From NCBI RefSeq assembly GCF_032594915.1, contig NZ_CP118733.1:1922001-1986000 (forward strand): DNA of 64,000 bases, read 5' to 3'. Shown here piece by piece: positions 16,837 to 26,635 of the stretch. Below the pieces are notes generated by a model that saw only the letters and a program-made list of their open reading frames with translations, did not search any database and was not told the DNA's origin. Within the stretch, counting starts at the first letter, position 1. Each line of letters begins with the position of its first letter. The stretch comes from Streptococcus sp. 29896 (GTDB lineage: Bacteria > Bacillota > Bacilli > Lactobacillales > Streptococcaceae). Both the position numbers and the translations under genes were made by a program.

Positions 16837-16909
16837 GTTTCTGCTCTGCCATTTTCCAAAAAAAAACATCTATGGTATAATGGAGAAAATATTATTACAG
16901 GGGAAGCAT

Positions 16910-17926
16910 ATGAGTCAACAAACCATCGCTGTCCTAGGGCCTGGCTCTTGGGGAACAGCCCTCGCACAGGTACTCAATGACAACGGCCATCAGGTCCGTA
17001 TTTGGGGAAATATTCCTGAACAAATTGACGAAATCAATGAACAGCATACCAATAAACGGTATTTCAAAGAGATCGTCCTAGACGAGAAGATTAAAGGCTA
17101 CAAGGATTTGGCAGAAACCTTAGACGGTGTGGATGCCGTTCTCTTCGTTGTACCGACCAAGGTGACCCGTCTGGTTGCCAAGCAAGTGGCCCAAGCTCTC
17201 AAGCACAAGGTCGTTGTGATGCACGCTTCTAAAGGTCTGGAGCCTGATAGTCACAAGCGCTTGTCAGAGGTCTTGGAAGAAGAGATTCCTGCTGAACTCC
17301 GATCAGAAATCGTTGTGGTTTCAGGACCAAGCCATGCAGAAGAAACTATTGTCCGCGATTTAACCTTAATTTCTGCCGCATCGAAAGATTTGGAAACTGC
17401 AACCTACGTCCAAAATCTCTTTAGCAACCGCTACTTCCGCCTCTACACCAACAATGATGTCATCGGTGTGGAAACAGCGGGTGCTTTGAAAAACATCATC
17501 GCAGTTGGTGCAGGTGCCCTTCACGGCCTCGGTTACGGTGATAATGCCAAGGCAGCTATCATTGCTCGTGGATTAACAGAAATTACCCGACTCGGTGTAG
17601 CCATGGGGGCCAATCCCTTGACTTACAGCGGTCTATCTGGCGTCGGCGACTTGATTGTTACAGGTACATCTGTTCACTCTCGTAACTGGCGAGCCGGCGA
17701 TTTGCTTGGCAAAGGAGAGAAACTCGAAGATATCGAAGCCAATATGGGCATGGTTATCGAAGGGATTTCCACTACCAAAGCAGCCTACGAATTGGCACAA
17801 GAATTGGGTGTTTACATGCCTATTACCCAGGCCATCTACAGCGTGATTTACCAAGGGGCAAGTATCCAAGATGCTATCCAAGAAATCATGTCTGGTGAAT
17901 TCCGCCAGGAAAATGAATGGTCATAA
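16910..17926 (+). CDS. gpsA: Glycerol-3-phosphate dehydrogenase [NAD(P)+]
   Basis: 338 residues with the N-terminal Rossmann motif [13 protein letters not shown] and the conserved '[27 protein letters not shown]' catalytic-lysine region. It reduces dihydroxyacetone phosphate to sn-glycerol-3-phosphate for phospholipid synthesis. I chose the ATG at 16910 after AGGGGAAGC; an upstream in-frame ATG at 16880 lies in the -10 region (extended -10 TGGTATAAT at 16873-16881). galU follows 19 bp later, the usual streptococcal gpsA-galU operon. Confidence 0.96.
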   Translation: MSQQTIAVLGPGSWGTALAQVLNDNGHQVRIWGNIPEQIDEINEQHTNKRYFKEIVLDEKIKGYKDLAETLDGVDAVLFVVPTKVTRLVAKQVAQALKHKVVVMHASKGLEPDSHKRLSEVLEEEIPAELRSEIVVVSGPSHAEETIVRDLTLISAASKDLETATYVQNLFSNRYFRLYTNNDVIGVETAGALKNIIAVGAGALHGLGYGDNAKAAIIARGLTEITRLGVAMGANPLTYSGLSGVGDLIVTGTSVHSRNWRAGDLLGKGEKLEDIEANMGMVIEGISTTKAAYELAQELGVYMPITQAIYSVIYQGASIQDAIQEIMSGEFRQENEWS

Positions 17927-17945
17927 AGAATAAGGAGAATCCATC

Positions 17946-18845
17946 ATGACAAAAAAAGTTAGAAAAGCCGTTATCCCTGCAGCAGGTTTGGGAACACGTT
18001 TCCTTCCAGCAACTAAAGCCCTTGCCAAAGAGATGTTGCCAATCGTTGACAAGCCAACCCTCCAATTCATCTTTGAAGAAGCCCTTCGTTCTGGTATCGA
18101 AGATATCTTGGTCGTAACCAATAAATCAAAGCGTTCCATCGAAGACCATTTCGACTCAAACTTTGAATTGGAACATAACCTACGTGAGAAAGGAAAAGAT
18201 GACCTCTTGAAACTGGTGGATGATGCAACTGCCATTCGCCTTCACTTCATTCGCCAAAGCTATCCAAAAGGATTGGGAGATGCTGTCTTGCAAGCCAAAG
18301 CCTTTGTTGGAAATGAACCTTTTGTCGTGATGCTAGGCGATGACCTCATGGATATCACCGATGAGTCTGTTAAACCAATCACCAGACAGCTGATTGAAGA
18401 CTATGAAGCAACACATGCTTCTACCATCGCAGTGATGCCTGTTCCACATGAAGAAGTTTCATCATATGGTGTCATCGCACCTCATGGTGAAGGAGTCAAC
18501 GGCCTTTACAGTGTTGAAACCTTTGTAGAAAAACCAAAACCAGAAGATGCACCATCTGACCTTGCCATTATTGGTCGCTACCTTTTGACACCTGAAATCT
18601 TTGATATCTTGGAAAATCAAGAACCAGGTGCCGGCAATGAAATCCAGTTGACAGATGCCATTGATACCCTCAACAAGACACAGCGCGTATTTGCTCGTGA
18701 ATTTACTGGCAAACGTTATGATGTCGGAGATAAATTTGGCTTCATGAAAACTTCGATTGACTACGCATTGACCCATCCACAGGTCAAAGATGATGTCAAA
18801 GACTACATCATTGAGCTCGCTCAACAACTCCAAGACGCAGAATAA
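17946..18845 (+). CDS. galU: UTP--glucose-1-phosphate uridylyltransferase
   Basis: 299 residues with the nucleotidyltransferase signature '[21 protein letters not shown]' at the N-terminus, 'VMLGDDLMD' metal site and '[21 protein letters not shown]'. It makes UDP-glucose, precursor for capsule, glycolipids and teichoic acid decoration. AAGGAG precedes the ATG. It is the second gene of the gpsA-galU operon and ends at a strong terminator. Confidence 0.96.
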   Translation: MTKKVRKAVIPAAGLGTRFLPATKALAKEMLPIVDKPTLQFIFEEALRSGIEDILVVTNKSKRSIEDHFDSNFELEHNLREKGKDDLLKLVDDATAIRLHFIRQSYPKGLGDAVLQAKAFVGNEPFVVMLGDDLMDITDESVKPITRQLIEDYEATHASTIAVMPVPHEEVSSYGVIAPHGEGVNGLYSVETFVEKPKPEDAPSDLAIIGRYLLTPEIFDILENQEPGAGNEIQLTDAIDTLNKTQRVFAREFTGKRYDVGDKFGFMKTSIDYALTHPQVKDDVKDYIIELAQQLQDAE

Positions 18846-18863
18846 TCAAACCAATAAAAAAAC

Positions 18864-18910
18864 AAGGACAGGCTATTCCCCTGAGCTAAGCAGGGAAATA
18901 ACCTGTCCTT
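18864..18910. terminator. Bidirectional terminator after galU
   Basis: AAGGACAGGCTATTCCCCTG and its near-complete complement up to CCTGTCCTT form a long hairpin with A-rich and T-rich flanks; it serves galU and the convergent hypothetical gene. Confidence 0.85.
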
Positions 18911-18912
18911 TC

Positions 18913-19383
18913 TTAATGTATTTCCAAACGAGAATCCAACAACAATAAGGCTTCTTCAAGCATTGTCAACAGACGATTACACTGCTCCAAAGCCAATTCA
19001 GGATGACGCTCCTGCCAATGGCTAATGTAATACAGCAAGCAACCCGACAGAGGCGACTGGACCATGCGCGCTTCTATCTTAAAATCCATGCGATGGTAGC
19101 CAAGTAGCGGATGCAATTGAAAAATCAGCTCTTGCTCTTTCAACTGACAGCTGATGCCCCATCTCCTGCACTCTTCCTCTGGCAACTGCCTATAGATTTC
19201 TAACAAACTAATTGGAGCTGAAGGTGTGAATTGGCTAGCCTGTGTATAAAACAAATCTCCACGGTCTCTCAATTCACCACTTCTTACTTTTCTGCGGTAA
19301 TCATACCAGTGTCCCTCGCTTGCCAGATAAGCAAGAAAAGATACAAGTGCCAACAAAAAATATCCCAAGTCAGACCCTCCCAT
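18913..19383 (-). CDS. Hypothetical protein with one N-terminal membrane segment
   Basis: Up to 156 residues, not recognised. One hydrophobic stretch near residues 7-22 (LGYFLLALVSFLAYLA) suggests a membrane anchor, followed by a soluble mixed domain with three cysteines. The ATG at 19383 has only a close AGGA. A TTG at 19368 (residue 6) has an ideal GGAGG 6-7 nt upstream, so the true start may be TTG. It converges on galU. Confidence 0.6.
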   Translation of the reverse strand: MGGSDLGYFLLALVSFLAYLASEGHWYDYRRKVRSGELRDRGDLFYTQASQFTPSAPISLLEIYRQLPEEECRRWGISCQLKEQELIFQLHPLLGYHRMDFKIEARMVQSPLSGCLLYYISHWQERHPELALEQCNRLLTMLEEALLLLDSRLEIH

Positions 19384-19512
19384 GTCCTATTGGCTAGAGC
19401 CTTGACTACTCGAAGGACTTATCCACAAGGCCGATCTAGCTTCTCCATTCACTATACAGTCTTTTCTGTAAAAAAGCAATTATTTGTATGCTCTGGTTAT
19501 TCCACAAAAAAA

Positions 19513-19529
19513 GACCGACTGAAACGGTC
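19513..19529 (-). terminator. Terminator after the rhomboid gene
   Basis: GACCG/CGGTC stem with a 7-nt loop, followed on the minus strand by TTTTTTT, 4 bp from the rhomboid stop. Confidence 0.7.
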
Positions 19530-19532
19530 CTT

Positions 19533-20210
19533 TTAAAACAAAAATCCTACAAATAAGAGACCAAAAAACAAGAGTAGATAGCCCACAAGGGCCCATCCTG
19601 TCTGCTGGGCAGTAAAGGTTTGTTTTTCCAGTCTTGGCGGCAGACAAACCACTGCCAAACAGCCACCGATAGCCCCACCAATATGACCTGCCATACTAAT
19701 AGCTGGATTAAAGAGCCCCAAGGCTAGGTTGATCAAGAGCAAAGCTGTATAACGCTGCCCCAGGAGCTGAAGATAGGCACTTCTACTGTAATAACGTAAG
19801 AAGCCCATAGCAGCAAACAATCCAAATAAGGAAGTGGAGGCGCCTGCACCAACAACTCCAGGAGTAAAGAAGTAAACAAAGACATTTCCCATGATTCCCG
19901 AAAGAAGGTAGAGCAAGAAAAACCTCCGACTGCCAAATAAAGGCTCCAACTGATATCCCAAGGCATAGAGAGTGAAGCTGTTAAACAAGAAATGTTCCCA
20001 ACCAATGTGGACAAAGATAGGGGAAATCAAGCGCCACAACTGAGTCGGATCATAACGCACCACTTGACCGTACATTCCACCGAATTCAAAAATCGTATAG
20101 GCTGTAGTGGTCTGCCCAAATCGAAACACTTGTATCAAAAGAAAAACAAGAGCCGTGACTGCCAACAAGGCATTGGTCACAGGATAGCGCTTATCAAAAA
20201 AGTTCTTCAA
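19533..20210 (-). CDS. Rhomboid family intramembrane serine protease
   Basis: 225 residues with about seven membrane helices. The catalytic dyad is visible: Ser125 in 'GAGASTSLFG' and His176 in 'AGHIGGAIGG'. The conserved 'HIGWEHFLFNSFTLYALG' lies in helix 2. Rhomboids cleave membrane protein helices; the substrate is unknown. The start overlaps the end of the upstream cyclo-ligase gene by 17 bp, the usual streptococcal pair. Confidence 0.93.
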   Translation of the reverse strand: MKNFFDKRYPVTNALLAVTALVFLLIQVFRFGQTTTAYTIFEFGGMYGQVVRYDPTQLWRLISPIFVHIGWEHFLFNSFTLYALGYQLEPLFGSRRFFLLYLLSGIMGNVFVYFFTPGVVGAGASTSLFGLFAAMGFLRYYSRSAYLQLLGQRYTALLLINLALGLFNPAISMAGHIGGAIGGCLAVVCLPPRLEKQTFTAQQTGWALVGYLLLFFGLLFVGFLF

Positions 20211-20736
20211 AAATCAACAACTCCTTTACTGGAATATCAAATACATCTGGTTCAAAATCATAGACTTGAAAGTCTGTCAAAGTCGATACCGTCTCCCCCT
20301 GATAATCTGCTAGGTAGCGATCATAAAAACCGCCTCCATAGCCCACTCGAAAACCCGCTTGATTCCAAGCTAAACCAGGAACATGGATCAACTTAACCAC
20401 AGACTTATCCACAGGTTGTGAATAAGTCCCAGGTTCCCAAACTCCAAACCTAGATTTCACCAAATCATCAGGATTATATTCTACAAAATCCATACGCCCT
20501 TGTGAATAGGTCTTAGGGATGAAAATCTGCTTGCCGTCCTTTTGAGCCTGCTCAATCAGGTAAAAAGTGTCAAACTCATGGGGCATGGAAAGGTAGGTCC
20601 CAAGCGACTTTGAGCACTTATAGGTGTCAGATGAAAGGAGCCTTTCTGTTAGTTGCTGACTCCATCTTGCTCGCTGGCTACTAGTCAAGGCTTTCAATCT
20701 CTGCAAGACCTCTTGCCGAATTTCTTTTTTATCCAC
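20194..20736 (-). CDS. 5-formyltetrahydrofolate cyclo-ligase
   Basis: 180 residues with the family's ATP-binding 'VPGLAWNQAGFRVGYGGGFYDRYL' region and basic N-terminus (RQEVLQRLKALTSSQRARWSQ). It converts 5-formyl-THF to 5,10-methenyl-THF using ATP, salvaging a folate storage form. The start codon is GTG, with GGAG 5 nt upstream. It overlaps the downstream rhomboid gene, so the two are translationally coupled. Confidence 0.92.
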   Translation of the reverse strand: MDKKEIRQEVLQRLKALTSSQRARWSQQLTERLLSSDTYKCSKSLGTYLSMPHEFDTFYLIEQAQKDGKQIFIPKTYSQGRMDFVEYNPDDLVKSRFGVWEPGTYSQPVDKSVVKLIHVPGLAWNQAGFRVGYGGGFYDRYLADYQGETVSTLTDFQVYDFEPDVFDIPVKELLIFEELF

Positions 20737-20760
20737 AGGAACTCCTTTCTTTTCAGAAAA

Positions 20761-20779
20761 AGACCGGAAAAACCAGTCT
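20761..20779 (-). terminator. Terminator overlapping the deacetylase stop codon
   Basis: Minus-strand AGACTGG-TTTTT-CCGGTCT followed by TTTTC; the TAG stop of the M20 gene is inside the stem region. Confidence 0.7.
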
Positions 20780-21905
20780 AGTTTGCTTTCATTTTCAAAA
20801 AATCGCTCAACTTATCCACAGCAAAGGGAAGCACTTCCTCTTTGGGACTGAGACGTGGATTGTGAAGGGGATAAGGCGTATCCACACCCAACCAGAACAT
20901 AACACCCGGAACCTTGTTAAGCAGGTAGCCGAAGTCTTCACCCGTCATGGCAGGTGGACAGTCAATCATCTCCACTCCGTCAACACCTTCAAAGTAGGTC
21001 ATGAGTTCATCCGCCAACTGAGGATTGTTCTCCACAGGCAGATAGCCGCTTGGATTGAGCTCGATGTCCAGTTCCACTCCAAAAGACAGGGCGATTCCCT
21101 CTGCCACTTCCCGCACCCGCTTTTGCACCAGAAGACTCATGCTCTGGGTCAAAGCCCGAATGGTGCCATGCAAGAAGGCCGTTTCCGCAATGACATTATT
21201 GGTCGTACCCGCGTGCATGGAGCCGAAGGTCACCACAGCCCCCTCAATCGGATCAACGTTACGGCTGACCACCGACTGGACCTGGGTCACAAAGTAGCTT
21301 GCTGCCACCAAGGCATCATTTGCGGTATGGGGAAATGCTGCGTGGCCACCCTTTCCTGTAAACCGTATCTTGACTTCACAGGTCCCAGCAAAGAGGGTCG
21401 CACGGTTGGTGGCCATTTGACCGACTTTGAGGTCTGGTCGAACATGGAGCCCATAAAATTCATCTGGCAACCAATCCCCGAAAGCTCCCGCTTCATACAT
21501 GAGCATGCCACCTGCTAGATTTTCCTCCGCAGGCTGAAACAAGAAGAGAAGATTATTTTTCGGTTGCTGCTCTGCCATTTTCTCCAAAAGCCCCAAGGCA
21601 ATGGTCATGTGGAAATCATGTCCGCAGGCGTGCATCCTGTCTGGGTGGAGGGACTTGAAGTCCAGGCCCGTCTCCTCCACGATCGGTAGACCGTCAATAT
21701 CCGCCCGCCAGCCAATCGTTTTCTCTGGAGCAGAACCTGTCAGATAAACCAAGATTCCTGTCTTCCAAGTGCGGACTTGGGCAAAAGTACAATCTTGAAG
21801 TAAACCTTCGATAGTTTCCATAAGAAAGGCGTGGGTCTTGAACTCCTCCATGCCCAGCTCTGGAATCTGGTGGAGGGCCCGACGTGTCGCGATTAAATCT
21901 AGCAT
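20778..21905 (-). CDS. M20 family N-acetyldiaminopimelate deacetylase
   Basis: 375 residues with M20 amidohydrolase motifs '[16 protein letters not shown]', metal-site '[15 protein letters not shown]' and '[10 protein letters not shown]', plus the lid domain in the middle. It removes acetate from N-acetyl-LL-diaminopimelate in the acetylase branch of lysine/peptidoglycan precursor synthesis. The assignment within the broad M20 family rests on its position 9 bp downstream of the tetrahydrodipicolinate N-acetyltransferase gene. Confidence 0.9.
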   Translation of the reverse strand: MLDLIATRRALHQIPELGMEEFKTHAFLMETIEGLLQDCTFAQVRTWKTGILVYLTGSAPEKTIGWRADIDGLPIVEETGLDFKSLHPDRMHACGHDFHMTIALGLLEKMAEQQPKNNLLFLFQPAEENLAGGMLMYEAGAFGDWLPDEFYGLHVRPDLKVGQMATNRATLFAGTCEVKIRFTGKGGHAAFPHTANDALVAASYFVTQVQSVVSRNVDPIEGAVVTFGSMHAGTTNNVIAETAFLHGTIRALTQSMSLLVQKRVREVAEGIALSFGVELDIELNPSGYLPVENNPQLADELMTYFEGVDGVEMIDCPPAMTGEDFGYLLNKVPGVMFWLGVDTPYPLHNPRLSPKEEVLPFAVDKLSDFLKMKAN

Positions 21906-21914
21906 AGCTACCTC

Positions 21915-22613
21915 TTAAAGTGTCCGCAAAGCCTCTTCCAAGGCTGTTTTTTGTTGGGTTTGAGCGTCGATTTCCTTGATGATACGGGCTGGCACACCTG
22001 CTACCACTACATTTTCAGGAACATCTTGGGTCACAATAGCACCTGCGGCCACAACAGAACCGCTACCGATTTGCACGCCCTCGATAACAACAGCATTGGC
22101 ACCGACCAAAACGTTGTCGCCGACACGAACTGGCTCGGCAGAAGCTGGCTCGATGACACCTGCAAGGACCGCACCTGCACCGATGTGGCTGTTTTTACCA
22201 ACCGTTGCACGACCACCAAGGATAGCTCCCATGTCAATCATGGTACCTGGACCGATTTCCGCACCGATGTTAATCACTGCTCCCATCATGATAACGGCAT
22301 TATCACCAATGGTCACTTGGTCACGGATAATGGCACCTGGCTCGATACGGGCGTTGATGTTACGCTTGTCAAGCAAGGGCACAGCTGAATTGCGGCCGTC
22401 TTGTTCTACAACGTAGTCCACATTTTCAGTCAAGTTTGCTAAGAGTGGCTCGACATCCTTCCAGTCACCGAAGAGGACATTGCCAAGCTTTGTCACTTCA
22501 GCAGGAACAGGCCCAGCCAATTCACCTTCAAAAGTTACTTTAACAGTTGTCTTCTTCACAGCATTACCGATAAAGGCAATGATCTCTTGGGCAGTCATTT
22601 TTTGTGCAGTCAT
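21915..22613 (-). CDS. dapH: 2,3,4,5-tetrahydropyridine-2,6-dicarboxylate N-acetyltransferase
   Basis: 232 residues. An N-terminal small domain (to about residue 85) is followed by a left-handed beta-helix of hexapeptide repeats ('[32 protein letters not shown]', '[11 protein letters not shown]', '[24 protein letters not shown]'). It N-acetylates tetrahydrodipicolinate on the way to diaminopimelate and lysine. I chose the ATG at 22613; a second ATG five codons later is also possible since the ribosome site is weak. It is first in a two-gene operon with the deacetylase. Confidence 0.93.
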   Translation of the reverse strand: MTAQKMTAQEIIAFIGNAVKKTTVKVTFEGELAGPVPAEVTKLGNVLFGDWKDVEPLLANLTENVDYVVEQDGRNSAVPLLDKRNINARIEPGAIIRDQVTIGDNAVIMMGAVINIGAEIGPGTMIDMGAILGGRATVGKNSHIGAGAVLAGVIEPASAEPVRVGDNVLVGANAVVIEGVQIGSGSVVAAGAIVTQDVPENVVVAGVPARIIKEIDAQTQQKTALEEALRTL

Positions 22614-22681
22614 AATATTTTCCAATCTATAAAAGTATTTTTACCATTATATCAAATTTTCAGAAAATTTGGTATAAAGAA

Positions 22682-22704
22682 AGAGAGTCTATGAAAAACT
22701 CTCT
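22682..22704 (-). terminator. Terminator of the lipoprotein gene
   Basis: AGAGAGT/ACTCTCT stem; the minus strand continues into T/A-rich sequence. It lies between the lipoprotein and dapH genes. Confidence 0.6.
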
Positions 22705-22722
22705 TTTTTATGTAACTATCAA

Positions 22723-23244
22723 TTACTGAAGCAATTCTTCCACTTGTGAACGAGCAGAATCCATTGCGGATTTTAATTGGTCACGGACAGTCGTCACCGT
22801 TGTCAACAGCATATCTTTGACATCAGCTGGAATCTCTGTTTCGTCTCCACCGATCACTGCAAACTGTTGGTCCAAAAGTGCATACTGCTCTTCTAGTGAC
22901 ACAACCAATTGATCTCTCGTCTGCAATAAGGTGTCTTGTTGCTCTTCTGGGAGTTGGGCAATCAACTCTTCGAAATCCGCAATATAAGAATCCATTAAGG
23001 ATTTAAAGGCAGCTTTAAAATCACCAATGGTCACAATGTTTTGAATTTCCTCATCAGTAAGGTAGGTCACCGTTGACTCTTTGAGCACTGTTTTGGAAGA
23101 TTCAGTTGTCGAGGATGCAACGGTAGATGAGCTAGATGCTTCTGATGAAGAGGCACTTGTTGACTCTTTGCTTGTCGTAGAGCAAGCAGTCAATCCAAGC
23201 AGCACCAAGCCAGTAGCACAGAGCGAAAAGAGTTTCTTTTTCAT
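22723..23244 (-). CDS. Putative lipoprotein, function unknown
   Basis: 173 residues: signal peptide with lipobox LTAC (Cys21), a Ser/Thr-rich linker (about 22-50), then a helical domain without recognisable family ('LLQTRDQLVVSLEEQYALLDQQFAVIGG'). The leader ends in a diacylglyceryl-cysteine site, so the protein should be anchored outside the membrane. AGGAGG precedes the ATG. It stands alone. Confidence 0.75.
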   Translation of the reverse strand: MKKKLFSLCATGLVLLGLTACSTTSKESTSASSSEASSSSTVASSTTESSKTVLKESTVTYLTDEEIQNIVTIGDFKAAFKSLMDSYIADFEELIAQLPEEQQDTLLQTRDQLVVSLEEQYALLDQQFAVIGGDETEIPADVKDMLLTTVTTVRDQLKSAMDSARSQVEELLQ

Positions 23245-23314
23245 AATTTATTCCTCCTATTTACTTATATATTAGTATAAAAAGGATCAAAAGTCAAAGC
23301 TATTCTTCTAATTT

Positions 23315-24049
23315 TTAGGTAAATTTCTGCCCCTTCACACAAGCAACACTATAGTCTGCCACAAGCCCGTCAGTATCTAGATGAATGCCGTGTAGAACCC
23401 CTCCGTAAACAGCTCCACCGTCGATTCCCATTTTTCCATCTGGACTGGTCCAAATCTGACTGATACGGAGTTTGGTCTGATAAAGATTGTAAACAGGGGT
23501 ATGTCCAAAGACAATGGTTTTACCTGTGGTATTTTCCGCTTCATGAAAGGCAGTTCGCAACCAAACCTTGTCATGCTCACTAGTCTCTCTCCAGTCTGTC
23601 AAGGTCAGATCAATGCCCGCATGGACAAAAATATAGCGCTCGGTCTCCAGATGATAGGGGCAAGACTTGAGAAAGTCAATCATATCCGCATATTGCTCCA
23701 TCACCGCATTTGCATCCACCAGACCATCCACAGGGGCATCCAAGGGACGGCCCAGTAGAGAATTGATGGTCGTATCGCCACCATTTCTCCGATAGTGGTC
23801 ATAGCGTTCCAAAGGATTCCGCAACCAGGCCAACAACATCCGTTCATGATTACCTGTTAAACAAATCGCTCCCTTTTCACGCACCAGCTGCCAGACCAGC
23901 TCTAGACAGCCCTTTGAATTTTCACCACGGTCAATCACATCACCAAGAAAAATAAGCTGTTGTCTCTCTTCATCCCATTTTTTTAAAATATCGAGCAGCA
24001 ATTCAAATTTACCGTGAATATCACCTACTACAAAAAATTCTATTTTCAT
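23315..24049 (-). CDS. Metallophosphoesterase (PPP/Ap4A-hydrolase type)
   Basis: 244 residues with the calcineurin-like phosphoesterase motifs GDIHG (residues 8-12), GDVIDRG and GNHE, followed by late histidines ('FVHAGID', 'VFGHTPVYN'). This pattern fits the serine/threonine-phosphatase or diadenosine tetraphosphatase group; the true substrate is open. It stands alone, downstream of nothing obvious and upstream of the lipoprotein. Confidence 0.85.
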   Translation of the reverse strand: MKIEFFVVGDIHGKFELLLDILKKWDEERQQLIFLGDVIDRGENSKGCLELVWQLVREKGAICLTGNHERMLLAWLRNPLERYDHYRRNGGDTTINSLLGRPLDAPVDGLVDANAVMEQYADMIDFLKSCPYHLETERYIFVHAGIDLTLTDWRETSEHDKVWLRTAFHEAENTTGKTIVFGHTPVYNLYQTKLRISQIWTSPDGKMGIDGGAVYGGVLHGIHLDTDGLVADYSVACVKGQKFT

Positions 24050-24107
24050 CCGATCTCCTATTTCTACTGCACTATTGTACCATAAGAAATTGGATAGACA
24101 AAAATCC

Positions 24108-24152
24108 CTTGTTTACTAGCTACAATCAATGATTTGCCGACTAGTAAACAAG
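24108..24152 (-). terminator. Sorbitol operon terminator
   Basis: Perfect 12-bp stem CTTGTTTACTAG/CTAGTAAACAAG with a 21-nt loop; the minus strand continues GGGATTTTTG. Confidence 0.85.
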
Positions 24153-24169
24153 AGAAATGGTGGCCATAG

Positions 24170-24535
24170 TTATGCAAATAACTGAACGATACTATTTTCC
24201 TGTAATTCTGGCATCTTATCCACTGCTACATGAAGCGTCCCTGGCAGAGAGCCTTCTGAGGACCCATCTAAAGCAATCGTGATATGACCCAAGGCAGAAA
24301 GATTTTGTTCCACTACAGAGCCAACTGCTGTGATTGGATAAGCTCTTCCATCAATAACCAGTTGACCTCCAACTCGGATAGAACCTGACAAATCCTTATT
24401 ACTTATCTTGTAGCAGTAGTCTGCCAAATCTGCAGGAGCCTCCATGCCAAATAGAATCAGCATATTTGCTTCCATAATCATACTTGGAGCCTGTTCCCCA
24501 ACACTTACAATAGTTGCTTCAAAAATTTTTGTCAT
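24170..24535 (-). CDS. srlB: PTS glucitol/sorbitol EIIA component
   Basis: 121 residues of the EIIA-Gut family ('IFEATIVSVGEQAPSMI', 'LILFGMEAPADLADYCYKI', 'VGGQLVIDGRAYPITAVGSVVEQNLSALGHITI'). It relays phosphate from HPr to the EIIB domain of the sorbitol transporter. It is the last gene of the operon, which ends at a strong hairpin 18 bp further on. Confidence 0.92.
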   Translation of the reverse strand: MTKIFEATIVSVGEQAPSMIMEANMLILFGMEAPADLADYCYKISNKDLSGSIRVGGQLVIDGRAYPITAVGSVVEQNLSALGHITIALDGSSEGSLPGTLHVAVDKMPELQENSIVQLFA

Positions 24536-24567
24536 CCTTCTATCCTATCCTAATTTATTATTTCTAT

Positions 24568-25557
24568 CTAACTATACAATCCAAAACTTGCTAACCACGC
24601 CACAATGACACGTGGAACCCCGTTTAGGAAACGTGAGTAAAGCACTGCTGGCACCCCAACTTCAACGGTTTCAGACTCCGCTTCTGACAAACCAAGTGCA
24701 ACTGGAATGAAATCACAGCCATTCTGGGTATTAATGGCGAAGAGTGCTGGCAAAGCCATTTGCGGTGGGATATTGCCTTTTCCGATCTCAACACCAATCA
24801 AGGTTCCAATAATCTGGCTAATAACAGCACCTGGCCCCAGGAGCGGAGATAAGAATGGAAGCGAGCAAATGAAACCAATCAAAATCAAGCCCCAAATATT
24901 TCCTGCTAGCGGAACCATTAACTTGGCCAACCAGTTCCCTACGCCAGAACCTTGAATAATCCCAATCAACAGCGAAACAAAGGCCATGAAAGGTAAAATG
25001 GTATGCAACATCGTTTGGATGGCATCTCGTGCAGCCTGGTTAAAGGTGGCAACGACCTTACCAGCTCCCATACCAATCCGAGCAATAAAGCTTGATTCAG
25101 CTCGCTGTTCTGTAATTTTTTTGCTAGTGTCGTAAGTTGGTTTTTTCTCCTCTGCAACACTTGTTACAGTCACCTCATCCGAATCATCCGCTAAACGAAT
25201 CTGATCCACTCCAACATTTGAAACATAAATATCTTCATTGATGTATTGGGCTAGCGGACCACTTTTGCCTGTTGGAATCACATTGATCGTCGGAATTCCT
25301 TTCTTAGGATAGATACCACAACGAAGCGTTCCACCGCAATCAACAATAGCAAGTGCGATTTCTTCATCTGGAATCGATGTTTTAAATCCATTTACAGCTT
25401 CCATACCTGTCAACTCAGCGATTTTATCTACAATAGCTGGTTTCTCTCCACCACCAGTAATATAAATAAACTTGTGTTTCTCTGCCGTTGGAGTAATGAC
25501 CAACGGACCACCGTATCCTCCACTACCTTTTACCACTTTAATGCTTTTATATGCCAT
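24568..25557 (-). CDS. srlE: PTS glucitol/sorbitol EIIB/C component
   Basis: 329 residues. The N-terminal EIIB-Gut domain carries '[19 protein letters not shown]' with the likely phosphocysteine, and the C-terminal half is membrane-embedded (about residues 175-329). With srlA it forms the permease that takes up and phosphorylates sorbitol to sorbitol-6-phosphate. The split of the membrane domain over two genes is normal for glucitol systems. Confidence 0.92.
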   Translation of the reverse strand: MAYKSIKVVKGSGGYGGPLVITPTAEKHKFIYITGGGEKPAIVDKIAELTGMEAVNGFKTSIPDEEIALAIVDCGGTLRCGIYPKKGIPTINVIPTGKSGPLAQYINEDIYVSNVGVDQIRLADDSDEVTVTSVAEEKKPTYDTSKKITEQRAESSFIARIGMGAGKVVATFNQAARDAIQTMLHTILPFMAFVSLLIGIIQGSGVGNWLAKLMVPLAGNIWGLILIGFICSLPFLSPLLGPGAVISQIIGTLIGVEIGKGNIPPQMALPALFAINTQNGCDFIPVALGLSEAESETVEVGVPAVLYSRFLNGVPRVIVAWLASFGLYS

Positions 25558-25575
25558 AACTGTTTCCTCTTTCTA

Positions 25576-26115
25576 TCAAAGTGTCTTGCTAAGCGTAATG
25601 CCTTGTTGTTTTGATACATAAGCCGTCATAAAGTCTGTCACCCAGCCACCTACGAAGTTCATCACCAAACCAACCAACAGGTAGCGAATGGCTAAATCCA
25701 TTGTATTGAGCCCCAAGGTTTGAATCCCAGAAGCAATCCCCATCCATACAAATAGTTCACCTGGGTTAATGTGAGGAAAAACACCATTTGAAGTGTGGCA
25801 GAATTGCATCTGTGCTGCAACAAATCCTGGCTTGTAATACTCAGGTAAGAAGCGCCCCATACTGATAGACATGGGGTTTCCTAAGATAAATGCAGAGACA
25901 AATGGCAAAATCATATAACGACTAACTGGATTTTTAGCAGAGGCTTGAGCTAACTTGTTCACCTTCTCCTCTCCTAAAAGAGCAATCAAGGTATTCATTG
26001 CCACCAAGAGCATGAGAACAACAGGTACAATCCCTGTCATCCAGCTGATAAAGGTCTCTCCACCCAGCTTAAAAAGATTCATAAATCCTTCGGCAAATTG
26101 CACAATATAGTCCAT
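25576..26115 (-). CDS. srlA: PTS glucitol/sorbitol EIIC component
   Basis: 179 residues, several membrane helices, with EIIC-Gut sequence 'FAEGFMNLFKLGGETFISWMTGIVPVVLML' at the start and 'LGNPMSISMGRFLPEYYKPGFVAAQMQFCHTSNGVFPHINPGE' in the middle. It is the other membrane part of the sorbitol permease, 14 bp after gutM and 18 bp before srlE. Confidence 0.92.
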   Translation of the reverse strand: MDYIVQFAEGFMNLFKLGGETFISWMTGIVPVVLMLLVAMNTLIALLGEEKVNKLAQASAKNPVSRYMILPFVSAFILGNPMSISMGRFLPEYYKPGFVAAQMQFCHTSNGVFPHINPGELFVWMGIASGIQTLGLNTMDLAIRYLLVGLVMNFVGGWVTDFMTAYVSKQQGITLSKTL

Positions 26116-26129
26116 AGTAAACTCCTTCT

Positions 26130-26606
26130 CTATTTTTTAAATTGTAATTTTAACCTTGTGGACAAGAGTTTCAATTGGTTGCCCACACTTAACACTGGTG
26201 CAAGTTTCGGAACATCCTCATAGTTTCCTGCTTCAATTCTAAGGAATAGCTCCCTCGCATCTTCGATTGCAATTTGTAACAGCTTATTCTCCTTTCTAAC
26301 CAGTGGGTTGTAAGTATCTAGGTAATGGATATCTTGACCGACATAGGATGGCATTGACTTAAAGCGCGCTGCGACTGTCACACCCTGCATCCGCTTGGCA
26401 TCGACTACCTTGCCGTTTCTATCGACGGCAAACATTACAATTGTCCCAGCTTTAATCTTCCCTGATCGGCGCCCAATCGCTACTCGGCCTTTCTGACGCA
26501 ACTCAGAATAGGCGGCATTAAAATGCTTCAACTGTTTGAGACCTAAGTAGATTTGCAAAACGTAGGCAGCAATCACAACAGCTCCAAAAATATAAACTGA
26601 ATCCAT
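26130..26606 (-). CDS. gutM: Glucitol operon activator protein GutM
   Basis: 158 residues with an N-terminal membrane segment (about 4-20) and the GutM pattern 'YLGLKQLKHFNAAYSELRQKGRVAIGRRSGKIKAGTIVMFAVDRNGKV'. GutM is an accessory activator of glucitol operons in enterobacteria and firmicutes. It sits between the PRD regulator and the PTS genes, the conserved place. Confidence 0.88.
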   Translation of the reverse strand: MDSVYIFGAVVIAAYVLQIYLGLKQLKHFNAAYSELRQKGRVAIGRRSGKIKAGTIVMFAVDRNGKVVDAKRMQGVTVAARFKSMPSYVGQDIHYLDTYNPLVRKENKLLQIAIEDARELFLRIEAGNYEDVPKLAPVLSVGNQLKLLSTRLKLQFKK

Positions 26607-26635
26607 TTTTCCTCCTATTCTTATTAGCTAATCAG

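Noticed and set aside
20862-21518. Plus-strand reading frame of 218 codons opposite the M20 deacetylase gene
   Set aside because: Opposite strand holds all M20 motifs; no ribosome site or family for the shadow.
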